A DNA stretch of 64,000 bases, from positions 340,595 through 404,594 of the forward strand of contig DYIY01000002.1 of NCBI GenBank assembly GCA_020723405.1. Direction: 5' to 3'. How positions within the stretch are numbered: the first letter of the stretch is position 1; each line of letters opens with the position of its first letter. Of this stretch, positions 9,476 through 17,600 are shown one piece after another. The translations under genes were made by a program, and so were the position numbers. The DNA comes from Thiobacillus denitrificans (lineage in GTDB: Bacteria > Pseudomonadota > Gammaproteobacteria > Burkholderiales > Thiobacillaceae). Under the pieces are notes generated by a model, which ran no database searches, was not told the origin of the DNA, and saw only the letters and a program-made list of their open reading frames with translations.

Positions 9476-10453
9476 TCAGCGTTGGTAGCGGTTGACGGCC
9501 CGATTGTGGGCTTCCAGTGTCTCGGAGAAAACATGCCGACCATTGCCCTTGGCCACGAAATAGAGGGCACGGCTGGGTTCCGGGTTCAGGGCCGCGCGCA
9601 GGGCTTCCAGGCCCGGCAGGGCGATGGGGCCGGGCGGCAAACCGGCCCGGGTGTAGGTGTTGTAGGGTGTGTCGGTGAGCAGATCGACCTTGCGCAGGTT
9701 GCCGTCGAAGGACGGCCCCAGGCCATAGATCACCGTGGGATCGGTCTGCAGGCGCATCCCGATGCGCAGGCGGTTGATGAATACTGCGGCGATCAGCGGG
9801 CGTTCTTCCGCCGCTCCGGTTTCCTTTTCGACGATGGAGGCCATGACCAGGGCCTCGTAGGGCGTGCGGTAGGGCAGATTCGTGGCCCGGGCGGCCCACT
9901 GGGTTTCCAGATGCCGGGCCATGGCCTGCTGGGCGCGGCGATACAGGGCCAGATCGGCACTCCCCTGATCGAAGAAGTAGGTGTCCGGGAAAAACAGGCC
10001 TTCTGCGTTGCGGTCCGTCATGCCCAGTTCCACCAGCAGCGCCTCGTCCGTCATGCCCGCCGTGTCGTGGCGCAACCCTCCATGGGCATCCACCGCTTGG
10101 CGCATCTGCCGGAAGGTCCAGCCTTCCACGATGGTGAGCTTGCCCAGCAGAGTATCTCCGGCAGTGATCTTGCGCAGCAGATCCAGCGGGCTGGCGGGTG
10201 CCTCCAGGCCATAGCTGCCGGCCTTGATGGAGGATTCCTGGCCGCTCAGACGAGCCAGGAGGACGAAGGCCCAGGGCTGTTCCAGGGCCCCCAGTGTATG
10301 CAGATCCTGGCTCACGGACTTGAGAGTGGCACCCCGCTCCACCGAAAAGGCCAGGGGATAGCCCCCGCCGTCGGGAAGCGTGGTGGCGTAGTGAAGGAGC
10401 CAGCCTGCCAGACCGGCCAGGGACAGGAGGAGGAGCAGAATCAGCTTACGCAT
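9476..10453 (-). CDS. mltG: Endolytic murein transglycosylase MltG (YceG)
   Basis: The 325-residue inner-membrane enzyme cleaves nascent peptidoglycan strands and sets glycan length. It has one N-terminal membrane anchor (LILLLLLSLAGLAGWLL, residues 3-19), then the LysM-like subdomain (YPLAFSVERGATLKSVSQ). The catalytic domain carries the glutamate in ASIVEKETG (near 215-223) and the conserved blocks RLRIGMRLQTDPTVIYGLG and YNTYTRAGLPPGPI. Length is normal. It overlaps pabC by 8 bases and is followed closely by tmk. The pabC-mltG-tmk-holB order is common in proteobacteria. Confidence 0.95.
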   Translation of the reverse strand: MRKLILLLLLSLAGLAGWLLHYATTLPDGGGYPLAFSVERGATLKSVSQDLHTLGALEQPWAFVLLARLSGQESSIKAGSYGLEAPASPLDLLRKITAGDTLLGKLTIVEGWTFRQMRQAVDAHGGLRHDTAGMTDEALLVELGMTDRNAEGLFFPDTYFFDQGSADLALYRRAQQAMARHLETQWAARATNLPYRTPYEALVMASIVEKETGAAEERPLIAAVFINRLRIGMRLQTDPTVIYGLGPSFDGNLRKVDLLTDTPYNTYTRAGLPPGPIALPGLEALRAALNPEPSRALYFVAKGNGRHVFSETLEAHNRAVNRYQR

Positions 10454-11252
10454 CGAGCAGGGGGATCAGCCGGGGACTGATGACGGCCTCGGGCCAGGCC
10501 CGCGTTTCCAGGATGGCAACCCGGCGCAGGCCCATGAGACTGTTGCAGGCCAGCACCTCCTCGGCTGCCAGGAGGTCCGCCAGTTCCAGGTCGGCCTCCG
10601 CTGCCTCCAGGCCGGCCTGGCCGGCCAGGCAGAGAAGCCGGGCACGAGCCACGCCGGCCACGCCGCAACGGTCCAGACGGGGGGTGAGGAGCCGGCCCTC
10701 CCGCCAGAGGAAGAGGTTGCTCATGACGCCGGACACCAGACGGCCATCAACATCCAGCAGCACCCCTTCGTGGATCGTTGGATCATCCCATTCCCCCCGG
10801 GCCAACACGTTTTCCAGGCGGTTGAGGTGCTTGATGCCGGCCAGAGCAGGCTGGTGCCCCAGGCGCAGGTTGCAAACCCGCAGCCTGAGCCCCGCCGCGG
10901 GATATTCCGGGAGAGGCGAATCCCAGCAGGCCAGGATACGTGTGGGCAAGCCGATGGGCGCGTACCCCCTGGGGCCCAGGCCCCGGGTCACGGTGATGCG
11001 CAGTACGCCCTGATCGGGGAGTGGGCCCAGGCGGTCCAGGTCATCCGCCAGGAGGTCCGCCCCGGGACAGGCCAGTTGCAGACGGGCGCAGTCAGCAGCC
11101 AGTTTGGCCAGGTGGGCCTCCCACCAGCGGGGCCGGCCGGCCACGATGGCCAGGGTGCGGAACACGCCGTCGCCGTAGGCCAGGCCCCGGTCCAGGGCCG
11201 GGACGGACGACTCGGCCCGGCCGTTGATAAGCAGACGGGGGGTGCCAGCCAT
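10446..11252 (-). CDS. pabC: 4-amino-4-deoxychorismate lyase
   Basis: The 268-residue fold-type IV PLP enzyme releases p-aminobenzoate and pyruvate from aminodeoxychorismate in folate synthesis. Family marks are the start LINGRAESSVPALDRGLAYGD, the PLP lysine in LAGIKHLNRLENVLA (near residue 150) and the substrate loop region VSGVMSNLFLWREG. PabC and branched-chain aminotransferases share this fold. The short length and the position between fabF and mltG support PabC. It follows fabF by 19 bases and overlaps mltG by 8, placing it in the same transcription unit. Confidence 0.93.
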   Translation of the reverse strand: MAGTPRLLINGRAESSVPALDRGLAYGDGVFRTLAIVAGRPRWWEAHLAKLAADCARLQLACPGADLLADDLDRLGPLPDQGVLRITVTRGLGPRGYAPIGLPTRILACWDSPLPEYPAAGLRLRVCNLRLGHQPALAGIKHLNRLENVLARGEWDDPTIHEGVLLDVDGRLVSGVMSNLFLWREGRLLTPRLDRCGVAGVARARLLCLAGQAGLEAAEADLELADLLAAEEVLACNSLMGLRRVAILETRAWPEAVISPRLIPLLDA

Positions 11253-11271
11253 GGAAACCCGGCGGCCGGCG

Positions 11272-12525
11272 TCAGATGCGGCGGAAGATCAGGGTGCCGT
11301 TGGTGCCGCCGAAGCCGAAATTGTTCTTCAGGGCCACGTCGATCTTCATGGACCGGGCGGTGTTGGCGCAGTAATCCAGGTCGCACTCCGGATCCTGCTC
11401 GAAGATGTTGATGGTGGGGGGGGATATCTGGTGGTGCACGGCCAGGGCGGTGAACACCGATTCCAGACCGCCGGCACCACCCAGCAGGTGGCCGGTCATG
11501 GACTTGGTGGAATTGACCACCAGGTTGCGCGCCGCGTCGCCAAAGGCCAGCTTGATGGCGTTGGTTTCATTCCTGTCCCCCAGGGGGGTGGAGGTGCCGT
11601 GGGCGTTGATGTACTGGACCTGATCCGGATTCACGCCGGCATCCCGCAGGGCATTGACCATGGACCGCTTGGGACCGTCGGTGTCCGGGGCAGTCATGTG
11701 GAAGGCATCGCCGCTCATGCCGAAGCCGGCGATCTCGGCGTAGATGCGCGCCCCCCGGGCCCTGGCGTGTTCGTATTCCTCCAGGACCATGACGCCGGCC
11801 CCTTCGCCCAGCACGAAACCGTCCCGGTCCTTGTCCCAGGGCCGGCTGGAGGTGGCCGGATCATCGTTACGGGTGGACAGGGCCTTGGCGGCGGAGAAAC
11901 CGCCTACGGCCAGGGGACAGACAGTGGATTCGGCACCACCGCAGACCATCACGTCGGCATCGTTGTGCTCGATCATCCGGGCGCTGGTGCCGATGGCATG
12001 CAGACCCGTGGTACAGGCCGTGACCACCGCCAGGTTGGGACCCTTGAGGCCGAGCAGGATGGACAGGTTGCCCGAGATCATGTTGATGATGGTGCCCGGG
12101 ATGAAGAAAGGCGAAATCTTGCGCGGGCCGCCGGTCTCCACGTATGTCTTGTGGGTATCCTCGATCATGGGCAGGCCGCCGATGCCGGAACCGATGTTGA
12201 CGCCGATCCGTTCCCGGTTGGCATCGGTGATCTCCAGGCCGGAATCCTTGACCGCATCCAGACCGGCCGCCAGGCCGTAATGGATGAACACGTCCATCCG
12301 CCGGGCTTCCTTGGCCGACAGATAGCTGGCGACGTCGAAGTCCTTCACTTCACCGGCGATCTGGGAAGCGAAATTGGCCGGATCAAAACGGCTGATGCGG
12401 GTAATGCCCGACTTGCCGGCCAACAGGTTGGACCAGGCTTGCTCCACGGTGTTGCCCACCGGGGAGATCAGCCCCAAACCGGTGACCACCACGCGACGTC
12501 TGGCGGGACGGGAATCCTGGGACAA
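11272..12525 (-). CDS. fabF: 3-oxoacyl-ACP synthase II
   Basis: The 417-residue condensing enzyme elongates acyl-ACP and is needed for cis-vaccenate synthesis in the type II fatty-acid pathway. The Cys-His-His triad is visible: VVTACTTGLHAIG (Cys near 168), INAHGTSTPLGD (His near 308) and KSMTGHLLGGAG (His near 345). The glycine-rich C-terminal NNFGFGGTNG is intact. The decarboxylating His-His set, rather than His-Asn, excludes FabH. It lies downstream of acpP across a 97-base gap holding two strong hairpins, so its mRNA is probably less abundant than that of ACP. Confidence 0.97.
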   Translation of the reverse strand: MSQDSRPARRRVVVTGLGLISPVGNTVEQAWSNLLAGKSGITRISRFDPANFASQIAGEVKDFDVASYLSAKEARRMDVFIHYGLAAGLDAVKDSGLEITDANRERIGVNIGSGIGGLPMIEDTHKTYVETGGPRKISPFFIPGTIINMISGNLSILLGLKGPNLAVVTACTTGLHAIGTSARMIEHNDADVMVCGGAESTVCPLAVGGFSAAKALSTRNDDPATSSRPWDKDRDGFVLGEGAGVMVLEEYEHARARGARIYAEIAGFGMSGDAFHMTAPDTDGPKRSMVNALRDAGVNPDQVQYINAHGTSTPLGDRNETNAIKLAFGDAARNLVVNSTKSMTGHLLGGAGGLESVFTALAVHHQISPPTINIFEQDPECDLDYCANTARSMKIDVALKNNFGFGGTNGTLIFRRI

Positions 12526-12545
12526 GATGCGGCTCCTGTACGAAC

Positions 12546-12581
12546 AATAAAACCCGGCCGGCGCGGTGCGCTTCGGCCGGG
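12546..12581 (-). terminator. Terminator-like hairpin between acpP and fabF
   Basis: On the minus strand CCCGGCCG and CGGCCGGG (plus positions 12574-12581 and 12553-12560) form a perfect 8-bp stem with a 13-base loop that can pair further (GCGC/GCGC). It is followed by TTTTATT. This is a textbook intrinsic terminator inside an operon and would attenuate readthrough into fabF. Confidence 0.75.
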
Positions 12582-12586
12582 CGGAT

Positions 12587-12606
12587 GCCGCCGGGAGCCC
12601 GGCGGC
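12587..12606 (-). repeat. Second perfect hairpin between acpP and fabF
   Basis: GCCGCCGGG (12587-12595) and CCCGGCGGC (12598-12606) form a perfect 9-bp stem with a 2-base turn, just upstream (in mRNA sense) of the terminator-like hairpin and 15 bases after the acpP stop. There is no T run. It may protect the acpP mRNA 3' end. Confidence 0.7.
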
Positions 12607-12621
12607 GCGCGTTGCGGGGTG

Positions 12622-12861
12622 TTACTTGTTCAGATGGCCGTTGATGTAGTCAACGGCCTGCTGGACGGTGGTGATCTTCTCGGCTTCCTCGTCGGGAATC
12701 TCACACTCGAAAGCCTCTTCCAGAGCCATCACCAGTTCAACGGTGTCCAGGGAATCAGCGCCCAGGTCGTCCACGAAGGAGGACTCCAGCTTCACATCGG
12801 CCTCGTTGGCGCCCAGCTGCTCGGCGACGATCTTTTTGACACGTTGCTCAATATCACTCAT
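12622..12861 (-). CDS. acpP: Acyl carrier protein
   Basis: The 79-residue acidic four-helix protein carries the growing acyl chain on a phosphopantetheine arm. The attachment serine is in [12 protein letters not shown] (near residue 37). The strongly acidic helix II and the C-terminal [13 protein letters not shown] block are standard. I chose the ATG at 12861 (MSDIEQRV), with GGGAG 8 bases upstream, over a TTG at 12885. A candidate extended -10 promoter upstream and two hairpins downstream suggest that acpP is expressed above the rest of the cluster, which fits the high cellular demand for ACP. Confidence 0.97.
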   Translation of the reverse strand: MSDIEQRVKKIVAEQLGANEADVKLESSFVDDLGADSLDTVELVMALEEAFECEIPDEEAEKITTVQQAVDYINGHLNK

Positions 12862-12897
12862 CAGAAAACTCCCTACGGGTAGCAAAAAAGCGGGGGC

Positions 12898-12906
12898 ATT
12901 CTAGCA
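12898..12906 (-). promoter_or_regulatory. Candidate extended -10 promoter for acpP
   Basis: The minus strand reads TGC-TAGAAT, an extended -10 with 5 of 6 consensus bases, about 40 bases before the acpP start. The -35 region is weak, which is typical of extended -10 promoters. Expected start near 12891. Confidence 0.4.
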
Positions 12907-12963
12907 AAATCCCCGGGTTGAAGAATCAGGTGTGAAACGAATATTCGCGGGAATATACCCGCT

Positions 12964-13701
12964 TCAGTCCATGTACATGCCACCGTTCACGTGCAGGGTG
13001 GCGCCGGTCACGTAAGCCGCCCCGTCGGAGGCCAGGAAGGCCACGGCGTGGGCGATGTCCTCGGGCGTGCCCAGCTTGCCCAGGGGAATGCGCTCCAGCA
13101 GCTTGGTCCGCGCCGCCTCGGGCAGGGCCTTGGTCATGTCGGTGTCGATGAAGCCGGGGGCCACGCAGTTCACGGTGATGCCCCGGCTGCCCACTTCCTG
13201 GGCAAGGGATTTGGAGAAACCGATCATGCCGGCCTTGGCCGCGGCATAGTTGGTCTGCCCGGCGTTGCCCGAAGCCCCCACCACGGAGGCGATGTTGACG
13301 ATGCGGCCGAAACGGGCCTTCATCATGGGGCGCAACACGGCCCGCGACAGGCGGAACACGGAGGTGAGGTTGGTGTCCATGATGGCCGCCCATTCCTCGT
13401 CCTTCATGCGCATGAGCAGGTTGTCCCGGGTGATGCCGGCGTTGTTGACCAGCACATCCAGGCGCCCGTGGCGGGCCAGGATTCCCTCCACCACGGCGTC
13501 CACGCTGGCCGGATCGTTGACATTGAGGGGCAGCCCTTCTCCCTTGAGCCCGGCTTGCGCCAGCCCGGCGGCAATGTCCGCCGCACCCGCCTCGCTGGTG
13601 GCGGTGCCCACCACCAGGCAACCGGCCCGGCCCAGAGCATGCAGGATGGCCTTGCCGATTCCCCGGGATGCGCCGGTTACCAATGCCACGCGTGTTTCCA
13701 T
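12964..13701 (-). CDS. fabG: 3-oxoacyl-ACP reductase
   Basis: The 245-residue short-chain dehydrogenase reduces 3-oxoacyl-ACP with NADPH. The cofactor loop is VTGASRGIGKAI (residues 8-19). The NNAG motif is VLVNNAGITRD, and the catalytic Ser and Tyr-x-x-x-Lys appear in NIASVVGASGNAGQTNYAAAKAG. The C-terminus ATLHVNGGMYM is typical. The ATG at 13701 has GAGGAG 6 bases upstream and sits 10 bases after fabD. Of the many SDR genes, position between fabD and acpP identifies this one as the pathway FabG. Confidence 0.97.
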   Translation of the reverse strand: METRVALVTGASRGIGKAILHALGRAGCLVVGTATSEAGAADIAAGLAQAGLKGEGLPLNVNDPASVDAVVEGILARHGRLDVLVNNAGITRDNLLMRMKDEEWAAIMDTNLTSVFRLSRAVLRPMMKARFGRIVNIASVVGASGNAGQTNYAAAKAGMIGFSKSLAQEVGSRGITVNCVAPGFIDTDMTKALPEAARTKLLERIPLGKLGTPEDIAHAVAFLASDGAAYVTGATLHVNGGMYMD

Positions 13702-13711
13702 GGGATTCTCC

Positions 13712-14644
13712 TCAGTCCTGGGTCTTGGTCAGCAGATCAGTCAGGCCGGCGGCATCGGCCAGGGCCAGCGACGCCACGCCTTCGGCGATGCGTTTGTTGA
13801 GCCCCGCCAGCACCTTGCCGGGGCCGCACTCGGCCACCAGGGGAATGCCGCCTGCGGCCATGGCCCGCACCGTCTCCACCCAACGCACCGGGCTGTAGAG
13901 TTGGCGGGCCAGGGCGTCGCGGATGGCCGCCGGGTCGGCGTGGCTGGCCACGTCGGCATTATGCAGGACAGGGACCACCGGCGCCTTGACCTGGATACCG
14001 TCCAGCGCAGCCAGCAGCTTGTCCGCCGCAGGCTTCATGAGGGCGCAGTGGGAAGGTACGGAAACCGGCAGGGGCAAGGCCCGCTTGGCGCCCTTTTCCT
14101 TGGCCAGGACGCAGCCCCGGTCCACGGCGGCCTTGTGGCCGGCGATGACCACCTGACCCGGTGAATTGAAATTGACGGCCTCCAGCACCTCCCCCTGGGC
14201 CGCTTCGGCGCACACGGCCAGCACGGCGGCGTCGTCCAGACCCAGCACGGCAGCCATGGCTCCGACCCCTTCCGGGACAGCGGATTGCATGGCCTCGGCC
14301 CGCAATCGCACCAGTTTCACCCCATCGGCAAAGTCCAGGGCGCCGGCACACACCAGGGCGGTGTATTCCCCCAGACTGTGGCCGGCCATGAGGGCAGGCA
14401 CACGCCCACCCTGGTCGAGCCAGAGCCGGTAGACGGCCACGCCGGCCGCCAGCATGGCCGGCTGGGTATTGACGGTCTGGTTGAGCAGATCGGCGGGCCC
14501 CTCGGCCACCAGGGCCCATAAATCCTGGCCCAGGGCGGCGGAGGCCTGGGCGAAGGTGTCCCGCACCACGGCGGCGTCACCATAGGCGGCCATCATGCCC
14601 ACGGACTGGGAACCCTGGCCGGGAAAAGCAAAGGCGAAGTTCAT
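13712..14644 (-). CDS. fabD: Malonyl-CoA:ACP transacylase
   Basis: The 310-residue enzyme moves malonyl groups from CoA to ACP. The active-site serine is in MAGHSLGEYTALV (near residue 92), and the partner histidine lies in VSVPSHCALM. The N-terminal FAFPGQGSQSVGMM and C-terminal LVAECGPGKVLAGL blocks are intact. It lies between fabH and fabG. The gap upstream, to fabH, is 98 bases and contains a weak family B repeat with a CTC-rich arm close to the start codon. A GGAG 9 bases before the ATG may still act as ribosome binding site. Confidence 0.97.
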   Translation of the reverse strand: MNFAFAFPGQGSQSVGMMAAYGDAAVVRDTFAQASAALGQDLWALVAEGPADLLNQTVNTQPAMLAAGVAVYRLWLDQGGRVPALMAGHSLGEYTALVCAGALDFADGVKLVRLRAEAMQSAVPEGVGAMAAVLGLDDAAVLAVCAEAAQGEVLEAVNFNSPGQVVIAGHKAAVDRGCVLAKEKGAKRALPLPVSVPSHCALMKPAADKLLAALDGIQVKAPVVPVLHNADVASHADPAAIRDALARQLYSPVRWVETVRAMAAGGIPLVAECGPGKVLAGLNKRIAEGVASLALADAAGLTDLLTKTQD

Positions 14645-14655
14645 ATCGTCAACTC

Positions 14656-14737
14656 CGAATCGAGAGTGGAGGGTCGAGCAAGGGAGGCATTCGCGGGATC
14701 GACTTCACGCGCGAGTCGCCCAATCCCGGCCCTCGAT
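14656..14737. repeat. Weak copy of repeat family B (fabH-fabD gap)
   Basis: The sequence has TCGAGAGTGGAGGGTCGAG at 14660-14678 and CGGCCCTCGAT at 14727-14737, whose GGGTCGAG/CTCGA-type arms are imperfect complements. It resembles the better copy at 34796-34926. It fills most of the gap between fabH and fabD. The match is loose and by eye only. Confidence 0.4.
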
Positions 14738-14742
14738 CCAAA

Positions 14743-15717
14743 TCACATTCGCACCAGTACCGAACCCCAGGTGAAGCCCCCGCCGAAGGCCTCCATGAGC
14801 ACCAGTTCGCCGGCCTTGATGCGCCCCTCCCGCACGGCGGTATCGAAGGCCAGTGGAATGGAGGCGGCGGAGGTGTTGCCGTGACGGTCCACGGTCACGA
14901 CCACCCTCTCCAGGCCCATACCCAGCTTTTTCGCCGTGGCCTGGATGATGCGGATGTTGGCCTGGTGGGGCACCAGCCAGTCGATGTCGGTCTTTTGCAG
15001 GCCGTTGGCTTCCAGGGTCTCGTCCACGATGGCGTCCAGGGTATTGACCGCCATCTTGAACACCGCGTTGCCGGACATGCGCATGTAGCACGCGCCTTCC
15101 TTCTTGAGGGACACGCCGCCGTCCACGAACAACAAATCCTGGTAGCGGCCATCGGCATGCAGGTGGGTGGCCAGGATGCCCGGCTCTTCCGACGCCCGCA
15201 GCACCACCGCGCCGGCACCATCACCCCACAGGATGCAGTTGCCCCGATCGCTCCAATCGGTGATGCGGGACAGGGTCTCGGCCCCCACCACCAGGGCGGT
15301 CTTCACCTGGCCGGAACGGATGAACTGGTCGGCCACGGAGACGGCGTAAACGAAACCGCTGCACACCGCCTGCACGTCGAAGGCCGGACAGCCGTTGGTG
15401 ATGCCCAGCTTGGCCTGGAGAATGCAGGCGGTACTGGGAAAGACCCGGTCAGGCGTGGTGGTGGCCACCACGATCAATTCGATGTCGCCTGCATCGATGC
15501 CGGCTGCCTCGATGGCTTCCTCGGCCGCCTGCTGGGCCAGGTCGCTGGTCAATTCCCCCTCGGCGGCGATGTGCCGCTCCCGGATGCCGGTGCGCTCCAG
15601 GATCCACTCGCTGGTGGTGTCGATGGTCTTTTCCAGTTCGGCGTTGGTCAGCACCCGGGTGGGCAAGTGGCTACCGGTGCCGATGACTCGGGAATAGATT
15701 CGGGCGGACTGGGTCAA
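14743..15717 (-). CDS. fabH: 3-oxoacyl-ACP synthase III
   Basis: The 324-residue enzyme starts fatty-acid synthesis by condensing acetyl-CoA with malonyl-ACP. The Cys-His-Asn triad is visible: [14 protein letters not shown] (Cys near 115), [11 protein letters not shown] (His near 252) and [12 protein letters not shown] (Asn near 282). The start is a TTG at 15717, which overlaps the plsX stop (TTGA), with AAGGAG 7 bases upstream inside plsX. Readings that extend to 16311 only run inside plsX. The rare TTG start with tight overlap suggests that translation is coupled to plsX. Confidence 0.96.
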   Translation of the reverse strand: MTQSARIYSRVIGTGSHLPTRVLTNAELEKTIDTTSEWILERTGIRERHIAAEGELTSDLAQQAAEEAIEAAGIDAGDIELIVVATTTPDRVFPSTACILQAKLGITNGCPAFDVQAVCSGFVYAVSVADQFIRSGQVKTALVVGAETLSRITDWSDRGNCILWGDGAGAVVLRASEEPGILATHLHADGRYQDLLFVDGGVSLKKEGACYMRMSGNAVFKMAVNTLDAIVDETLEANGLQKTDIDWLVPHQANIRIIQATAKKLGMGLERVVVTVDRHGNTSAASIPLAFDTAVREGRIKAGELVLMEAFGGGFTWGSVLVRM

Positions 15718-16763
15718 GCCGCTTCTCCTTCCTCTTCGCTGAAGCCGTTCATGGTGTTGTTGTGGACGCCCACCTGGTCGGCGATGCGGCGCAGCAGGCC
15801 GCCGCGCACTTCCTCCACCGCCTTGTGGACGGCCTGTTTGAAGGAGAACACGTCGGCAGAACCATGGCTCTTGATGATCACGCCATTGAGGCCCAACAGA
15901 CTGGCGCCGTTGTAGCGGCGCGGATCCAGCTTGCGCTTGAAGGCGTGCAGAACGGGCAAGGCGATGAGCCCGGCCAGGCGGGTGACGGGGTTCTTCTTGA
16001 ACTCCCAGCGCAACTGATCGCCGATGAGCTTGGCCAGCCCTTCCGAGGTCTTGAGGGCCACATTGCCGACGAAACCATCGCAGACCACCACGTCCACCGT
16101 GCCCTTGTAGATGTCGTCCCCTTCCACGTTGCCGTGGAAATTCAAGCCGCTCTCCTTGAGCAGCTCCCCGGCCCGCTTGACCACATCGTTGCCCTTGATG
16201 TCTTCCTCGCCGATGTTGAGCAGGCCCAAGGAGGGCCGTTCCTTGTGCTCGATGGCGGCCACCAGGGCCGAGCCCATGATGGCGAACTGGAGCAGGTGTT
16301 CGGGGGTGCAATCCACGTTGGCGCCCAGGTCCAGCATGTAGGTCTGGCCGGCTTTGGATGGCAGGGTGGAAGCGATGGCGGGCCGGTCAATGCCCGGCAG
16401 GGTCTTCAGGACGAAGCGGGACACCGCCATGAGGGCGCCGGTATTGCCGGCGGAAACCCCGGCATCGGCCTCGCCCCGCTTGACCAGATCCGCCATGACC
16501 CGCATGGAGGAATCCTTTTTGCTGCGCAGGGCCACCGGCAGCGGATCGTCCATCTTCACCACCTCGCTGGCGTGGTGCACGCGCAGGCGGGGACCAGGCT
16601 TGGCACGGCAGGCCTTGAGTTCAGCGAGGATGGCATCTTCCAGGCCCACCAGGACGAAATTGATGTCCGGTTCCTCGCGCAAGGCCTCCAGGGCCGCCCT
16701 GACGGTCACATGGGGGCCGTGGTCGCCCCCCATGGCGTCAATGGCGATCGTGATGTCTCGCAT
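15714..16763 (-). CDS. plsX: Phosphate acyltransferase PlsX
   Basis: The 349-residue peripheral membrane enzyme converts acyl-ACP to acyl-phosphate for PlsY in phospholipid synthesis. Typical blocks are [16 protein letters not shown] at the N-terminus, [28 protein letters not shown] and [17 protein letters not shown]. The C-terminus extends about ten acidic residues past the core. It lies 64 bases after rpmF and overlaps fabH. The yceD-rpmF-plsX-fabH order is conserved across proteobacteria and links phospholipid and fatty-acid supply. Confidence 0.97.
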   Translation of the reverse strand: MRDITIAIDAMGGDHGPHVTVRAALEALREEPDINFVLVGLEDAILAELKACRAKPGPRLRVHHASEVVKMDDPLPVALRSKKDSSMRVMADLVKRGEADAGVSAGNTGALMAVSRFVLKTLPGIDRPAIASTLPSKAGQTYMLDLGANVDCTPEHLLQFAIMGSALVAAIEHKERPSLGLLNIGEEDIKGNDVVKRAGELLKESGLNFHGNVEGDDIYKGTVDVVVCDGFVGNVALKTSEGLAKLIGDQLRWEFKKNPVTRLAGLIALPVLHAFKRKLDPRRYNGASLLGLNGVIIKSHGSADVFSFKQAVHKAVEEVRGGLLRRIADQVGVHNNTMNGFSEEEGEAA

Positions 16764-16827
16764 GGGTGATCAGGCCCGGCCGCCGACGGCAGGAATCACC
16801 GGCGGCAAGGCGGGATCGCGAGCTGGC

Positions 16828-17013
16828 TCAGCTGTTGTCGGACTTGCTGGCAACGACCTTGCGGCCACGGTAGTAGCCGTTGGGGCTGATATGGTGGCGC
16901 AGATGCACCTCGCCGGTGGTGGCTTCCACGGCGGTGGGCGGGTTGCTCAGAAAATCGTGGGCGCGATGCATGCCGCGCTTGGACGGGGACTTCTTGTTCT
17001 GTTGGACAGCCAT
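16828..17013 (-). CDS. rpmF: Ribosomal protein L32
   Basis: The 61-residue basic protein of the large ribosomal subunit begins [20 protein letters not shown] and ends in the Lys-rich [10 protein letters not shown] block. It is of the cysteine-free type (no CxxC pairs), so it does not need zinc. The start at 17013 has AAGGAG 7 bases upstream. A longer reading to 17067 would run into the yceD stop region. It is co-transcribed with yceD 31 bases upstream. Confidence 0.97.
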   Translation of the reverse strand: MAVQQNKKSPSKRGMHRAHDFLSNPPTAVEATTGEVHLRHHISPNGYYRGRKVVASKSDNS

Positions 17014-17044
17014 GACACTTCTCCTTGATTCAAAAACCGCCTGC

Positions 17045-17476
17045 CTAGGCCTGACCGGGACACCCACCGTCGGGATGACGGGGCGCCACCGGCAAGCTCA
17101 GCAAAATCTCGTCTTCCACCAGCGCCGCCAGACCCTGACGGGTTTCCGCCACCAGGGCATCCACCAGGGGATCTTCCGCTTCCCAGCGGGCCAACTCGGC
17201 CTCATCCCGGGCCACGGGCAACACCGTCTGGATGTCCAGGTCTTCCGTGAACCGCCCCAGGCAGCGCTGGCAGGTCAACCAGACCGTGGCACGGATGTCC
17301 AGACGCAAGACGGGACGACCCGCTTCCATGCCACCCGCCAGACGGTATTGCACCGCAACATCATCTGAGGTCAAATTGCCCTGCAAACGCGGCAAGGATT
17401 CGACACGCAACTCACCTTCCAGGCAAGCGCCGGACCGGGCGAAACGTAGCGTATCCAGGGTTGCCGGTGCAGACAT
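17045..17476 (-). CDS. yceD: YceD family protein (DUF177), L32-associated
   Basis: The 143-residue protein belongs to the DUF177/YceD family that nearly always precedes rpmF. In plants and some bacteria, members are linked to 23S rRNA accumulation. The family motif with paired cysteines is [11 protein letters not shown] (near residues 67-77), and the acidic tail with DEILLSLP is typical. The N-terminus [11 protein letters not shown] fits the family. The start at 17476 is uncertain. It has no Shine-Dalgarno sequence and lies only a few bases from a predicted transcription start, which would make the mRNA leaderless. The alternative ATG at 17527 adds 17 basic residues. Confidence 0.85.
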   Translation of the reverse strand: MSAPATLDTLRFARSGACLEGELRVESLPRLQGNLTSDDVAVQYRLAGGMEAGRPVLRLDIRATVWLTCQRCLGRFTEDLDIQTVLPVARDEAELARWEAEDPLVDALVAETRQGLAALVEDEILLSLPVAPRHPDGGCPGQA

Positions 17477-17485
17477 AAGCCGTAA

Positions 17486-17514
17486 ATGGTAAGCTTTGCG
17501 GCCCTTTTTGTCAA
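17486..17514 (-). promoter_or_regulatory. Sigma-70 promoter of the yceD-fab cluster
   Basis: The minus strand has a perfect TTGACA (17514-17509), a 17-base spacer and TACCAT (17491-17486, 4 of 6). The predicted start near 17479 lies 3 bases before the yceD ATG. It is the best promoter seen upstream of the 10-kb minus-strand cluster. Confidence 0.6.
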
Positions 17515-17600
17515 AGTTAAGCGTCATTTCCGTTGTCTGGGGGCAGGCCGTATTTCCTGCCGGGCGGAATGGACTCCACGCCACTTTCAAAGGCCATAGC

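Noticed and set aside
14743..16311. FabH read from a distant upstream start
   Set aside because: The added 198 residues are plsX in another frame. The TTG at 15717 has a ribosome binding site and gives the normal FabH N-terminus.
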